The notes below the pieces were generated by a model. That model saw only the letters and a program-made list of their open reading frames with translations. It was not told where the DNA came from and did no database searches. From Pseudomonas sp. MF4836 (GTDB taxonomy: Bacteria; Pseudomonadota; Gammaproteobacteria; Pseudomonadales; Pseudomonadaceae): DNA of 64,000 nt. The stretch is taken from positions 124,001 to 188,000 of the forward strand of contig NZ_MVOL01000011.1 of assembly GCF_002018875.1 (NCBI RefSeq). Direction: 5' to 3'. This document shows, one piece after another, positions 43,291 through 52,525 of this stretch. The position numbers and the translations under genes are program-made. Within the stretch, counting starts at the first letter, position 1, and every line of letters begins with the position of its first letter.

Positions 43291-46032
43291 TTATCCGAGC
43301 AGGCCGATTTCCTGGGCCCTGGCCACTGCCTGGGTTCGGCGCTCTACCCCGAGTTTGCTGTTGATATGACTGGCGTGGGTTTTTACCGTGTGCAGGGAGA
43401 TAAACAGCCGATCGCTGATTTCCTGGTTCGAGCAGCCCTGGGCAATCAATTGCAGGACCGCCAGTTCTCGAGAGCTCAAGGTCTCGGTGTGATGGGTCAC
43501 AGGCTCGACCGGCTCGCGACTGACTGGCGCCGGTAACCGTTCAAGCAGGGCTTGCTGCAACGGCGACTGCCCCCCATGCAGCAGCTGTTCGCGCATCCAT
43601 TGCGGATGCTCGCGAACCAGCCATTCAAAGGGTTGCAACGCTCCGCCCACGGCCGACTCCAGGGCCTGGGCAAAAGCCTGACGGGCTTCAGGCTCACGAC
43701 CCAGACTAAGTAACAGGCCGATCTTCTGGTTCAACGCCATCACGTTCAATAATTGCCGGCCGGTGTGCCGCCCATGTTCGATCAGGGCATCCAGACGCTT
43801 TTCGGCCTGCGCCGGCTGGCCCTGGATGGTGTCCAGCAACGCCTGCTGCAACTCGATATGCAGCGGCAGCTGGGGATGAAACTCCGGCGGTGCAGCGGCC
43901 TGCTCGCCGGTATAGGTCTGCCCCAGGCGTGCCAGCCAGGCCTGGGCCAGGTCGGTACGGCCCTGGGCCAACCAGAGTTCGCACTTCACCAGCGTGATCA
44001 TCGCCAGGTAATAGATGGGCGGCACATCCCAGATGTGCATCAAGCGTTCGGCCTCGGCCAGTTCCGCAAAAGCCTCTGCGAACCGGCCGTTATGCCCTTC
44101 CTGATTAGCGATCACGCAGTGGCCAATCAGTACGCTGATATCACGACAGGCCCGCGCTTCAATCAGACCGCCACGCAAACGCGCCATGCCCGTCTGGTGC
44201 TCCCCGCGCAGAGTCAGCAAATACCCTTCATACAACGTCAGGCGGGCACGCACCGCGTACAGCCGTCGTGCCGACAGCCCGAGCAGCCGCTGCTGCCCCT
44301 GGCGCACCTCATCCAGCGCGCGCAGCACCTCTCCCCGCGCCTGCAGTACCCGCGCCCGGTCGTAATGGGCCAAGGCCTCGAACAGCGGGTTACCGACCCG
44401 CTGTGCCAGCTCCAGGGACTCGCGGTTGAGCCCCCGGGCCCGCCACAAGTCCGCATCGGCAATCGCCAGGTTGGACAGGGTCGACAGGCACATCAAGCGT
44501 TGCCCGTAACGTTTATGCGGCAAGCTTTCCAGAGCTTCGGTGCAATAGGCCAGGGTCAATTCGCGATCACCACGGCCACGGGCGATGATTCCGCTCAGCG
44601 CCAACCACTGTGCCAGCATCGACTTCTGGGCAGTGGCAGACGGCGCCGGCAGGAAGCGGCTCAAGTTCTCCGCCAGCTCCTGCGCGGCATCCAACTGGCA
44701 CGCCAGGCCCAGCGCCCAGCTGTAGAGCACGATCAGGCGCGGCGTACTGACCAGCAGGCTGTCCGGCAAGTCCATCTTCCACCGCAGCAACATGCCGACG
44801 TTCTGCTCGGCCAGCAGTTGTTCTTCAGAAAGGTTCTGCACCAGGTTCGCCGCCACATCCAGGTGTCCGGCGCGCAAGGCCTGCTCCACCGCCTCATCCA
44901 GCAGGCCCTGGGCGTTGAACCAGCGGCAGGCGCGCAAGTGCAGGCTGGCGGCCGGCAGCACCGCGTTGGTCCTGGGGCGGCTGCGCAGTAAGTCGGAAAA
45001 CAAATGGTGGTAGCGATACCAGTGGCCGTGCTCATCCAGCGGCACCAGGAATACCTGATGCGCCTGCAGGTAACGCAGGATCTCCGCGCTGTCATGGGAC
45101 TCACGCAGCGCATCACACAACTCGCTGCAGAAACGCTCCTGGGGCGCGGTGTCATACAGAAACGCCTGGACCTCGGCGGGTAGGCAGTCGATGACTTCTT
45201 CCAGCAAATAGTCGCGAATCAGCCCTTCCCCACCGTGCAGCCCCTTGGGCAGGGTGCTGTCGCTGCCCGCTTCGGACGCTGCCAACAGCCAGAAACGCAA
45301 CCCGGCGACCCAGCCCTCACTGCGCTGGATCAGGCGCTCCAGCGCCTCACCGCGCAGCGAGCTGCTGTGGCGATCCAACAGCGCCAGGGATTCATCATGG
45401 GTCAGGCGCAGGTCTTGCTCATGCAACTCGAGCAGTTGTCGTGACAGGCGCAAGCGCGCCAGGTGCCAGTCCGGGCGCTGGCGGCTGGTGACCAGCACCA
45501 ACAGACCATCGGGCAGGTGATTGAGGAAAAACTGCAGGCAACGATCCAGCACTGGGCCCTGGGCCAAGTGGTAATCGTCGAGGACCAACAACAGCGGCGC
45601 GCTGAGGGAAAGGTGAGCGGCCAATTCATCGAGCAAGCCGTCGAGCCATTCTTCAAAGGCGAAGGGTTGATGACGCTGACGCATTTTCAGCTGGCCCAGG
45701 GACTGGCTGCCCAACTGCGGAAAGTACAGCTGCAAGCCTTCGAGCAGACGCTCGAGGAATCGGCCCGGGTCGTTGTCGCGCCGGCTCAGCCCCAGCCACA
45801 AGCTTTGCCAATGCGGTGGCAGGCTCTGACAGAACTCCACCGCCAGCGAGCTTTTACCGAAACCCGCCGGTGCGCTGACCAACAGCAATCGCCCATTCAG
45901 GCCCGCACTCAGTCGCTCGCACAAACGCGGCCGCAGAATATGGCCGTCGGGCAAGGGTGGTCGATAAAAGCGCCCCTCCAGCGCGGGAATCATCGCGTCG
46001 GCAGGCCCTTGAATGCGGGACAGGTCAGTCAT
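43291..46032 (-). CDS. MalT-like LuxR family transcriptional activator (large ATP-binding)
   Basis: The product is 913 residues. The N-terminal STAND-type NTPase domain has Walker A SAPAGFGKSSLAVEF and a Walker B-like LLVLDDYHLAQG, with the characteristic RFYRPPLPDGHILRPRL opening. A long helical TPR-like effector region (about 400-830) follows. The C-terminal LuxR helix-turn-helix spans about 850-910 (LSSRELAVLQLIAQGCSNQEISDRLFISLHTVKTH, with a continuation). Such proteins are ligand-and-ATP-activated activators. It lies next to the DUF1329/DUF1302 genes and the acyl-CoA ligase, likely its targets. ATG 46032 has AAGAG 6 nt upstream. Confidence 0.92.
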   Translation of the reverse strand: MTDLSRIQGPADAMIPALEGRFYRPPLPDGHILRPRLCERLSAGLNGRLLLVSAPAGFGKSSLAVEFCQSLPPHWQSLWLGLSRRDNDPGRFLERLLEGLQLYFPQLGSQSLGQLKMRQRHQPFAFEEWLDGLLDELAAHLSLSAPLLLVLDDYHLAQGPVLDRCLQFFLNHLPDGLLVLVTSRQRPDWHLARLRLSRQLLELHEQDLRLTHDESLALLDRHSSSLRGEALERLIQRSEGWVAGLRFWLLAASEAGSDSTLPKGLHGGEGLIRDYLLEEVIDCLPAEVQAFLYDTAPQERFCSELCDALRESHDSAEILRYLQAHQVFLVPLDEHGHWYRYHHLFSDLLRSRPRTNAVLPAASLHLRACRWFNAQGLLDEAVEQALRAGHLDVAANLVQNLSEEQLLAEQNVGMLLRWKMDLPDSLLVSTPRLIVLYSWALGLACQLDAAQELAENLSRFLPAPSATAQKSMLAQWLALSGIIARGRGDRELTLAYCTEALESLPHKRYGQRLMCLSTLSNLAIADADLWRARGLNRESLELAQRVGNPLFEALAHYDRARVLQARGEVLRALDEVRQGQQRLLGLSARRLYAVRARLTLYEGYLLTLRGEHQTGMARLRGGLIEARACRDISVLIGHCVIANQEGHNGRFAEAFAELAEAERLMHIWDVPPIYYLAMITLVKCELWLAQGRTDLAQAWLARLGQTYTGEQAAAPPEFHPQLPLHIELQQALLDTIQGQPAQAEKRLDALIEHGRHTGRQLLNVMALNQKIGLLLSLGREPEARQAFAQALESAVGGALQPFEWLVREHPQWMREQLLHGGQSPLQQALLERLPAPVSREPVEPVTHHTETLSSRELAVLQLIAQGCSNQEISDRLFISLHTVKTHASHINSKLGVERRTQAVARAQEIGLLG

Positions 46033-46282
46033 AGCCAACTCTTATTGAAGTGCTGTTGTCGGCATTGCAGATGTCCGCAGACTAGCGGTAAAAGGCCGCC
46101 TGTTGAAGATTATTGCTACAAATACATACAAAAAGACTACGAACTGAATGTCGGGATGTATCTGAAATTCATAACGACAACCACTGATTGTTCGAGAGAA
46201 ATATCTTAAAAAACTGAGAATAACCCTTATTTACTTAGGGATTCGCCTTCAAGCAGAGCGCCGCCCCACGTCTTTTTTGAGC
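46033..46282. other. AT-rich control region upstream of the LuxR regulator
   Basis: About 250 bp without a gene, clearly richer in A+T than the flanks (46090-46250). It contains the imperfect dyad CCCTTATTTACTTAGGG and several AT-rich runs, but no promoter that I can place with confidence. Confidence 0.5.
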
Positions 46283-46316
46283 AAAAAAAACGCCCCGAAC
46301 CAGTCGGGGCGTTTAA
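46283..46316 (-). terminator. rho-independent terminator after the DUF1329 gene
   Basis: Minus strand AACGCCCCGA / TCGGGGCGTT with a short loop, followed by eight T residues. Confidence 0.92.
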
Positions 46317-46344
46317 CGAGGATGCGGCCTCTATTTACAGCAGA

Positions 46345-47709
46345 TTAGCGAACACCGTCCTGACGCAATGCAGCTGGAGTGAAGTCGCTGGTGGTGGCAG
46401 TGAAACCGAAGTCATAAGCCTGTTTCTCTTCGTTCTTCATGCCCAGTGCCAGGTAGCGGCCGGACTGCAGGTCGTAGAGGGTTTCCACGGCGTACCACGG
46501 CACTTGCTTGTCGTAGTAGTTCTCGGCATGCGCCTCGGCCACACGCCACAGCTGGCCACGACCGTCGTAGTGGTCGATGACTGCGGCCTGCCAGGTGTCT
46601 TCGTCGATGTAGAAGTCACGCTTGGCGTAGATGTGACGCTGACCTTCCTTCAGGGTTGCGACCACATGCCAGACCCGGCGCAGCTCGTAGCGAGTCAGGT
46701 CCTGGTTGATGTGGCCCGCCTTGATGATGTCGGTGTACTTGAGGGTCGGCGAGTCGAGCTTGTAGCTGTCGGAGGCAATGTAGAGCTCTTTCTTGCCTTC
46801 GAGTTTCCAGTCGTAGCGATCCGGTGCACCGTTGTACATGTCCAGGTTGTCGGAGGTACGCAGGCCGTCCGCCGCAGTACCCGGGCCGTCATAGGATACT
46901 TGCGGTGCGCGACGTACCCGACGCTGACCAGCGTTGTAGACCCAGGCCGAACGCGGTTCCTTCACTTGGTCGAGGGTTTCGTGCACCAGCAGCACACCAC
47001 CGGCCAGACGTGCCGGAGCGGTCACTTTCTGCTTGAAGTAGAACAGGATGTTGCCCGGGTTGGCTGGATCGAAGTCCTTCATCTTGTCGCGGAATACGAA
47101 CTGGTCCTGGAAATACACCAGGCTGAACGAGCCGTTGGCCTGGGGCGTGGCCTGGGTGACCAGACGAGTTACGCTGCCACCACGATAGCGGGTGATGTGG
47201 TTCCAGATGACTTCCACGCCACTTTTCGGAATGGGGAACGGTATGGCGGTCTTGAAGTTTTCCAGGCCGTTGCCACCGCTGACCAGGTTGGTCTTGGTGG
47301 CGTTTTCCTTGATGGCGGCGAACACATCAGCCGGCACGGTTGCGCCGCGATGGGATGGGTACACCGGCATCTTGAAGGTTTCCGGGTAACGCTTGAACAT
47401 CGCGTACTGCCCGGGCGCCAGCTTGTCCTTGTACTGCTCGACGTTCTGCGCGGTGATGGTGAATTGCGGCTGTTCGCTGGCATAGGGGTTGGACAGGAAA
47501 CCTTTGCTGTCCACGGTACCGGCGTTGGTCGGCATCGGCTTCCAGGCCGGAATGGTACCGGCAGCGTTGCCGGCCATCTCCGCGCCCATCGGCGTCAGGG
47601 TAGTGCCCAGCTTGGCAGCTTCATCAGCCGAGACCGCGGCCATGACGCTGGTTGCCAGCAAAGACAGTCCAAGCACACCGACGTGCAACAGACTTTTGGT
47701 TATTTTCAT
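46345..47709 (-). CDS. DUF1329 family outer-membrane-associated protein
   Basis: The product is 454 residues. Signal peptide to about ...SVMA-A. The mature protein is a DUF1329 (LolB/LolA-like fold) protein: the typical AWVYNAGQRRVRRAPQVSYD segment, then GPGTAADGLRTSDN and YIDEDTWQAAVIDHYDGRGQLWR. Its partner DUF1302 lies directly upstream in the operon (29-bp gap). Such pairs recur near genes for hydrophobic substrate catabolism; the biochemical role is not established. Confidence 0.9.
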   Translation of the reverse strand: MKITKSLLHVGVLGLSLLATSVMAAVSADEAAKLGTTLTPMGAEMAGNAAGTIPAWKPMPTNAGTVDSKGFLSNPYASEQPQFTITAQNVEQYKDKLAPGQYAMFKRYPETFKMPVYPSHRGATVPADVFAAIKENATKTNLVSGGNGLENFKTAIPFPIPKSGVEVIWNHITRYRGGSVTRLVTQATPQANGSFSLVYFQDQFVFRDKMKDFDPANPGNILFYFKQKVTAPARLAGGVLLVHETLDQVKEPRSAWVYNAGQRRVRRAPQVSYDGPGTAADGLRTSDNLDMYNGAPDRYDWKLEGKKELYIASDSYKLDSPTLKYTDIIKAGHINQDLTRYELRRVWHVVATLKEGQRHIYAKRDFYIDEDTWQAAVIDHYDGRGQLWRVAEAHAENYYDKQVPWYAVETLYDLQSGRYLALGMKNEEKQAYDFGFTATTSDFTPAALRQDGVR

Positions 47710-47738
47710 AATTCGTTCTTCCTGAAAATACAGTGTGC

Positions 47739-49628
47739 TTAGAAGTTCACGCCAACGCTCAAGGCGAGGAAGTCCCGGTCATCCACGGTGCTGTAGTCGC
47801 CACCGAAGAAGTTGGTGTAGGCCAGGCTCGCGGTGTAGGTGTTCTGGTACTCGGCGTCGAGGCCCAGGCTGATGGCCTTGCGACCTTCTTCGAAGTTGCC
47901 GCCAGGACCTGGCGAGTAACCCTTGACGTCATGGGACCAGGCCACGTTTGGCTTGAGGTTCACACCGGCGAACACATCCGGGTATTCCCAGATGGCGCGG
48001 CCGCGGTAGCCCCAAGAGGTGGCGGTGGTGAAGCCGTCGTTGTTGCAGTTGGTGGTGAGATTGCTGGCATCTGCACCGGGACCTGCGCCGGCAATGGTGG
48101 TGGAGTTAAGCGCACGACAGGTGTTTTGCCCGCCGGTGGTTGGCAAGGAGCCAGGACCAAACACTGGATCACGTCCATAACGGACATCCGACTTGCTCTC
48201 AAGGCCACCGACGTGGGTAACCCCCAGTTCACCCACCAGAGTCAGACGGCTGGCGCCCATAACCTGGTCGAAGAAGTGGGTGAAGGTGGTCTGGAACTGA
48301 GTGATTTCCTTGCGGCGGTAGCCATTGAGGTCCTGCCCGGCGACGCCACTGAGCAGGGAAGCATTGGAGAACGCCCCTCCCAAAGGACGAACGGCGGAAT
48401 AGAGGATATCGGTGGAGTTGAGTTGCACAGGCGCATTCGGCCGGTAGCTGATTTCACCACTCCAGGCAGTCCCTGTAGGCAGAGTGGTGGAGAAACTCAA
48501 GCCATACAGGCGAATGTCTTCCGGATACTCAACGAAGTACTTCGAGTTACCGGCGATCCATACCGGCGCCAAGGTACCGAAACCTCCGGCGATGTCGTAT
48601 GCCGACTGAGGCGCTGCCGTGGCACTGAAAATCGGCGCACGGCTGTGGTAATTCATGAAGTAGGCGCCGAACTCGGTGTCCAGCGGCTCGAAGTTGTAGT
48701 GGAATGCCGCACCGAACTGGCCGCTGTCACGGGCATCGCGGTCGCCACTGCGGCGAACCAACGTGCCTTCTTCGTTGACGTCGACACCACGTGCCTGCAT
48801 CGCAGCCAGGGCTGCGCGACCCGGCGCGGTGGCGGAGATGGTCGAGCGCTTGGCCAGCAGTCGCAGGTTGTCGTCACAGCCATCGGAAATGTTGTCCGGC
48901 TGCGAGAAGAAAGTCCCGCAGTTGTCGGTAACAGTCTGGTCCCACTCCAGCTGGTAGAAGGCTTCGGCCGACAGGTTCTCGGTCAGGTTCTGAGAGATGT
49001 AGAACATGTTGACCGGAATCAGGCCTTCCTTGACCTCGGCACCGGGCCGGCGGAACGCCGACACATCGATCGGGTTGATCGAGTTGATGCCGCCACCGAT
49101 GAAGGTACTTTCACCCCAGCTCACCACCTGCTTGCCGAAACGCACGGAGCCTGGCTCATCGGCAATGGAGTAGTTGTGATAGATGAAGGCGTCGAGAATT
49201 TGCCCACCGGAAGACTTGGCGCCCTCTTTACGGTTGTCATTGCTGACGTTCTTGAAGTCTAGGTCTTCGTCCTGGAGCTTGAAGTCATACCAGTACTTGC
49301 CACGGACAAACACACCGGTATCGCCGTACTTCAACTCCAGGTCATGGATACCCTTGAAAATCTTCGAGAAGGTCTGGCCCTTGTTGAAGTTCAAGTGGCC
49401 ATCATCGGTGGTCTGGGACAGGCCCTTGCCGCCGTTGTTGACCCCGATCAGGTCCTGATTACGCCCGGCGGTCGACCAACTGGCCCCCACCGAAAGGGAC
49501 GAATCGAAGCTGCCTTCGATTTCACCGATATTGAAGCTGACGCCGAATGCCGGCCCGGCGAGCGTAGAGGCGAGACCGACGGCCAGGGGCAGTTTCGCCC
49601 GGCGCCAGAACTGGTTTGCTGATGTCAT
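47739..49628 (-). CDS. DUF1302 family outer membrane protein
   Basis: The product is 629 residues. Signal peptide to about ...AFG. Then a long beta-barrel-like protein of the DUF1302 family: GEIEGSFDSSLSVGASWSTAGRN at the start, KYWYDFKLQDED, VSWGESTFIGGGINSINPIDVSAFRRPGAEVKEG in the middle, and a C-terminal strand DRDFLALSVGVNF ending in Phe as outer-membrane barrels do. It probably lets a hydrophobic substrate through the outer membrane, an inference from its partner genes. It is first in the operon with the DUF1329 gene. Confidence 0.9.
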   Translation of the reverse strand: MTSANQFWRRAKLPLAVGLASTLAGPAFGVSFNIGEIEGSFDSSLSVGASWSTAGRNQDLIGVNNGGKGLSQTTDDGHLNFNKGQTFSKIFKGIHDLELKYGDTGVFVRGKYWYDFKLQDEDLDFKNVSNDNRKEGAKSSGGQILDAFIYHNYSIADEPGSVRFGKQVVSWGESTFIGGGINSINPIDVSAFRRPGAEVKEGLIPVNMFYISQNLTENLSAEAFYQLEWDQTVTDNCGTFFSQPDNISDGCDDNLRLLAKRSTISATAPGRAALAAMQARGVDVNEEGTLVRRSGDRDARDSGQFGAAFHYNFEPLDTEFGAYFMNYHSRAPIFSATAAPQSAYDIAGGFGTLAPVWIAGNSKYFVEYPEDIRLYGLSFSTTLPTGTAWSGEISYRPNAPVQLNSTDILYSAVRPLGGAFSNASLLSGVAGQDLNGYRRKEITQFQTTFTHFFDQVMGASRLTLVGELGVTHVGGLESKSDVRYGRDPVFGPGSLPTTGGQNTCRALNSTTIAGAGPGADASNLTTNCNNDGFTTATSWGYRGRAIWEYPDVFAGVNLKPNVAWSHDVKGYSPGPGGNFEEGRKAISLGLDAEYQNTYTASLAYTNFFGGDYSTVDDRDFLALSVGVNF

Positions 49629-49773
49629 CGACGCTACTCCATGTACATTATTGTTATGGCAGTGAGCACTTCTAAAAACGCCCCGAACAAACAGAAGCTT
49701 GGCTCCCTAAGTCGTTCAAGGTGGCAGCGCGGTATCTCGCGTGCTTGCTCCGTTCTTAAAAATCCGTGGACGG

Positions 49774-49798
49774 ACTATATCCAGCAGGTAGTACTGCT
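49774..49798 (-). promoter_or_regulatory. candidate activator-dependent promoter of the DUF1302-DUF1329 operon
   Basis: Minus strand TATAGT (49779-49774) as -10, with the dyad AGCAGTACTACCTGCT (49798-49783) over the -35 region and no -35 consensus. A dyad replacing the -35 is the layout of LuxR-type activated promoters. The inferred activator is the MalT-like regulator. Confidence 0.45.
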
Positions 49799-49962
49799 AG
49801 ATCCCTCTAAAGTGTGATTTGCACCCTCCAACCGCACTAGAACAGTCCTTTGCCATGCCAGTGGACACTGGCGGGGGCAAGGATGGCTGAAAATTCGGAT
49901 TTCACAAGGCAAGCGCTTGCTTGGGGGCGTCTGGCGCGCCCTTTCGGGCGCCCAGAGGGGGA
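49799..49962. promoter_or_regulatory. dyads between the acyl-CoA ligase and the DUF1302 promoter
   Basis: Three symmetric elements sit in this gap: GCCAGTG-GA-CACTGGC (49857-49872), the 12-bp palindrome GCAAGCGCTTGC (49909-49920), and the GC hairpin CTGGCGCGCCC / GGGCGCCCAG with one bulge (49931-49955) just behind the ligase stop. The last is probably the ligase terminator although it lacks a T tract; the first two are unexplained. Confidence 0.6.
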
Positions 49963-51645
49963 TTAAAGGGTCGAGAGAAAGGTGCTGTTGCTGGCCTGCC
50001 ATTCGCTGATGTCGATGCGAATACGCTTCTTGTCGAGCTTGCCTACGCTGGTCTTGGGAATTTCAGTAACAAGGGCAATCTGGCTCGGGATCGCCCACTT
50101 GCTCAGGTGCCCCAATTCCACGAATGGCTTGAGATGCTCCTTGAGCTCCTTGGCCCCGATCACGTGGCCCTCACGGATCACCAGCAAGGCAAACGGGCGT
50201 TCACCCCATTGCGGATCGGCGATACCCACCACTGCTACTTCACGTACCGCCACGTGCCGGCTGATCAAGTCTTCAAGGTCGAGGGAGGAGATCCACTCGC
50301 CCCCGGTCTTGATCACGTCCTTGATCCGGTCGCGAATGTCGATCACGCCCATGCTGTCTAGGGTCGCGACATCGCCGGTATGCAACCAGCCGCCCTCCCA
50401 GAGCTCGGCGCCCTTCTGCGGCTCGTTGAAATAGCCTTCGGTCAGCCATGGCGCGCGCAGTACCAGTTCGCCCTGGGACTCGCCATCGGCCGGCAGAAAG
50501 TTGCCATCGCCGTCGACAATCGCCGCTTCCACCAAGGGCCCCGGCACCCCGGCCTTGATGCGGTAGGTGGTGCGTTCGTCCTCGCTGCCCGCCATCAACT
50601 CATCATTGAGGTGAGCGCAGGCCACCAACGGACCGGTTTCGGACATGCCGTAGGCGGCCGTCAACTGGATGCCCTTGGCCTTGGCGGCTTCGTACAGGGC
50701 ACGATTCAGCGAGCTGCCGCCGATCACGATTTTCCAGCCGTCGAAATCCGTGCCCTGGGCCGCCTTGGCATTGAGCAGCATCTGCAGGATGGTCGGCACG
50801 CAATGGGAGAACGTGACCTTTTCCTTGCGCCACAGCTCCACCAGGTACTCGGGGTCATAACGCCCGGGGTAGACCTGTTTCAGCCCGAGCATGGTGGCCA
50901 CATACGGCAGGCCCCAGGCGTGCACGTGGAACATCGGGGTGATGGGCATGTACACGTCGTTGGTGCCCAGCAGCCGCACGCTGTCGATGCAGCCCATGGT
51001 GGTCGCGACCCCCATGGTGTGCAGCACCAGCTGGCGGTGGGTGAAGTACACACCCTTGGGGTTACCGGTGGTACCCGTGGTGTAGAAGGTGGTGGCGACC
51101 GAGTTTTCGTCGAAGTCTTCGAACTGATACTGCGGGCTGGCCGCGGCCAGCAACTGTTCGTACTCGCCCACCAGGTTCGGCAGCTCGGCGGTTTTCTCCG
51201 GGCCATCGGTCAGCAGCAGGGTTTTCTCCACCGTGGTCAGTTGCCCGGCAATGCCCTGGTACAGGCCGACGAACTCGCTATTGACCAGCACCACGCGGTC
51301 CACGGCATGGTTCATGGTGTAGAGAATCTGTTCTGGCGAGAGGCGCACGTTGATGGTGTGGATCACGGCGCCGATCATTGGAATGGCGAACATGCATTCC
51401 AGGTAGCGATGGCTGTCCCAATCCATCACCGCCACTGTGTCGCCGGCCTTGACCCCGGCCTCCGTCAGCACATTGGCCAGGCGCGCGACCCTCTCGGTAA
51501 GGGTCGGGTAGGTGTAGCGCAGTTGGTCGCGGTAGACGATCTCCCGGGTTTTCTCGTAGCGACTGCCGGACATCAGCAGCCGCTTGATCAGCAACGGGTA
51601 TTGGTAAGCGCCTTCGGCTGGTGGAATCACGCGAGTCTGCAACAT
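49963..51645 (-). CDS. medium/long-chain fatty acid--CoA ligase
   Basis: The product is 560 residues of the ANL superfamily. The AMP-binding P-loop TFYTTGTTGNPKGVYFTHR, the A5 motif AAYGMSETGP, the A7 motif GGWLHTGDVATLD and the A10 Lys in SVGKLDKKRIR are all complete, so it should adenylate a carboxylic acid and load it on CoA. It resembles AlkK-type medium-chain ligases. As I recall, P. putida has a comparable neighbourhood of ligase, DUF1302, DUF1329 and LuxR regulator. The natural substrate is unknown. A 29-bp dyad lies about 100 bp upstream. Confidence 0.92.
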   Translation of the reverse strand: MLQTRVIPPAEGAYQYPLLIKRLLMSGSRYEKTREIVYRDQLRYTYPTLTERVARLANVLTEAGVKAGDTVAVMDWDSHRYLECMFAIPMIGAVIHTINVRLSPEQILYTMNHAVDRVVLVNSEFVGLYQGIAGQLTTVEKTLLLTDGPEKTAELPNLVGEYEQLLAAASPQYQFEDFDENSVATTFYTTGTTGNPKGVYFTHRQLVLHTMGVATTMGCIDSVRLLGTNDVYMPITPMFHVHAWGLPYVATMLGLKQVYPGRYDPEYLVELWRKEKVTFSHCVPTILQMLLNAKAAQGTDFDGWKIVIGGSSLNRALYEAAKAKGIQLTAAYGMSETGPLVACAHLNDELMAGSEDERTTYRIKAGVPGPLVEAAIVDGDGNFLPADGESQGELVLRAPWLTEGYFNEPQKGAELWEGGWLHTGDVATLDSMGVIDIRDRIKDVIKTGGEWISSLDLEDLISRHVAVREVAVVGIADPQWGERPFALLVIREGHVIGAKELKEHLKPFVELGHLSKWAIPSQIALVTEIPKTSVGKLDKKRIRIDISEWQASNSTFLSTL

Positions 51646-51746
51646 AAGAATCCCTTTTCTGACTGCCCGGTCGTAACTGAAGAATGCCCACTCTAGAGCG
51701 AGAGTGCAGCAACCAAATCAGCCAAAGGAATGATTTGCAGAGCCAA

Positions 51747-51775
51747 GCAAATACTAGCGTTACGCCAGTATTTGC
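51747..51775. promoter_or_regulatory. 29-bp inverted repeat upstream of the acyl-CoA ligase
   Basis: GCAAATACTAGCG (51747-51759), TTA, CGCCAGTATTTGC (51763-51775): 12 of 13 bases pair. There is no T tract after it. It lies between the LysE stop and the ligase start, so an operator is more likely than a terminator. Confidence 0.65.
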
Positions 51776-51813
51776 GCGGTCAGAAGGGATATTTCTCGAT
51801 CTGATTCTTTGAA

Positions 51814-52443
51814 TCAGTGCATTTCGGTGAGGGCCAGCTTCACGCCGATGGCGATCAGCACCGCGCCCATGGTCCGGTCAAACCAGTGGCCCATGCGCGC
51901 AAAACCGGCGCGCACTCGTTGCTGGCTGAACAGCATGGCCACCAGGCAGAACCAGAACGCCGTCGCCGCCGCCAGGTACACGCCGTAACCGGCCTGGATC
52001 GCCAGGGGCGTGTGCGGGTTGATCACCACGGTGAACAAGGACAGGAAGAACAGCGTCGCCTTGGGGTTCAGGCCGTTGGTCACAAAGCCGGAAGTGAAGG
52101 CCCCACGAGCCGTGCGCTCGCCGGCTTCATGGTGCAGGTTTTCCGTGGCCGGGGCAGCCGGCTTGGCGCGCAGCGCCTTGAAGCCGATGTACAGCAGGTA
52201 GGCCGCCGCCAGCCATTTCAGTGCGTTGAACAGCACGATCGACTGCGACACGATCAGGCCGATCCCCAGCAGCGAATAACCCACATGCAGGAAAATCGCG
52301 GTGCCCACCCCCAGTGCCGTCCAGGTCCCGGCGCGACGGCCGTGGGTCACGCTCTCGCGGACTACCACGGCAAAGTCCGGGCCTGGGCTGGCTACGGCAA
52401 GCAGGTGGATGAGGGCAACGGTCAAGAACTCTGTCAGGTACAT
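51814..52443 (-). CDS. LysE/RhtB family amino acid exporter
   Basis: The product is 209 residues with five to six membrane helices. The LysE/RhtB hallmarks are the opening with LLAVASPGPDFAVVVRESV, then YLLYIGFKALRAKP, and GLNPKATLFFLSLFT. Substrates of the family are homoserine, threonine, lysine and others; specificity cannot be assigned. Its stop codon overlaps the perfect repeat CTGATTC TTT GAATCAG (51801-51817). Confidence 0.92.
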   Translation of the reverse strand: MYLTEFLTVALIHLLAVASPGPDFAVVVRESVTHGRRAGTWTALGVGTAIFLHVGYSLLGIGLIVSQSIVLFNALKWLAAAYLLYIGFKALRAKPAAPATENLHHEAGERTARGAFTSGFVTNGLNPKATLFFLSLFTVVINPHTPLAIQAGYGVYLAAATAFWFCLVAMLFSQQRVRAGFARMGHWFDRTMGAVLIAIGVKLALTEMH

Positions 52444-52525
52444 GGGGCTCCCGTGTTTCTAATTATTTCATCTGGTAGGCTCGGCAGATTACGCCTTCAG
52501 ACCTCTAGTGCAAAAGGTACAGTTG

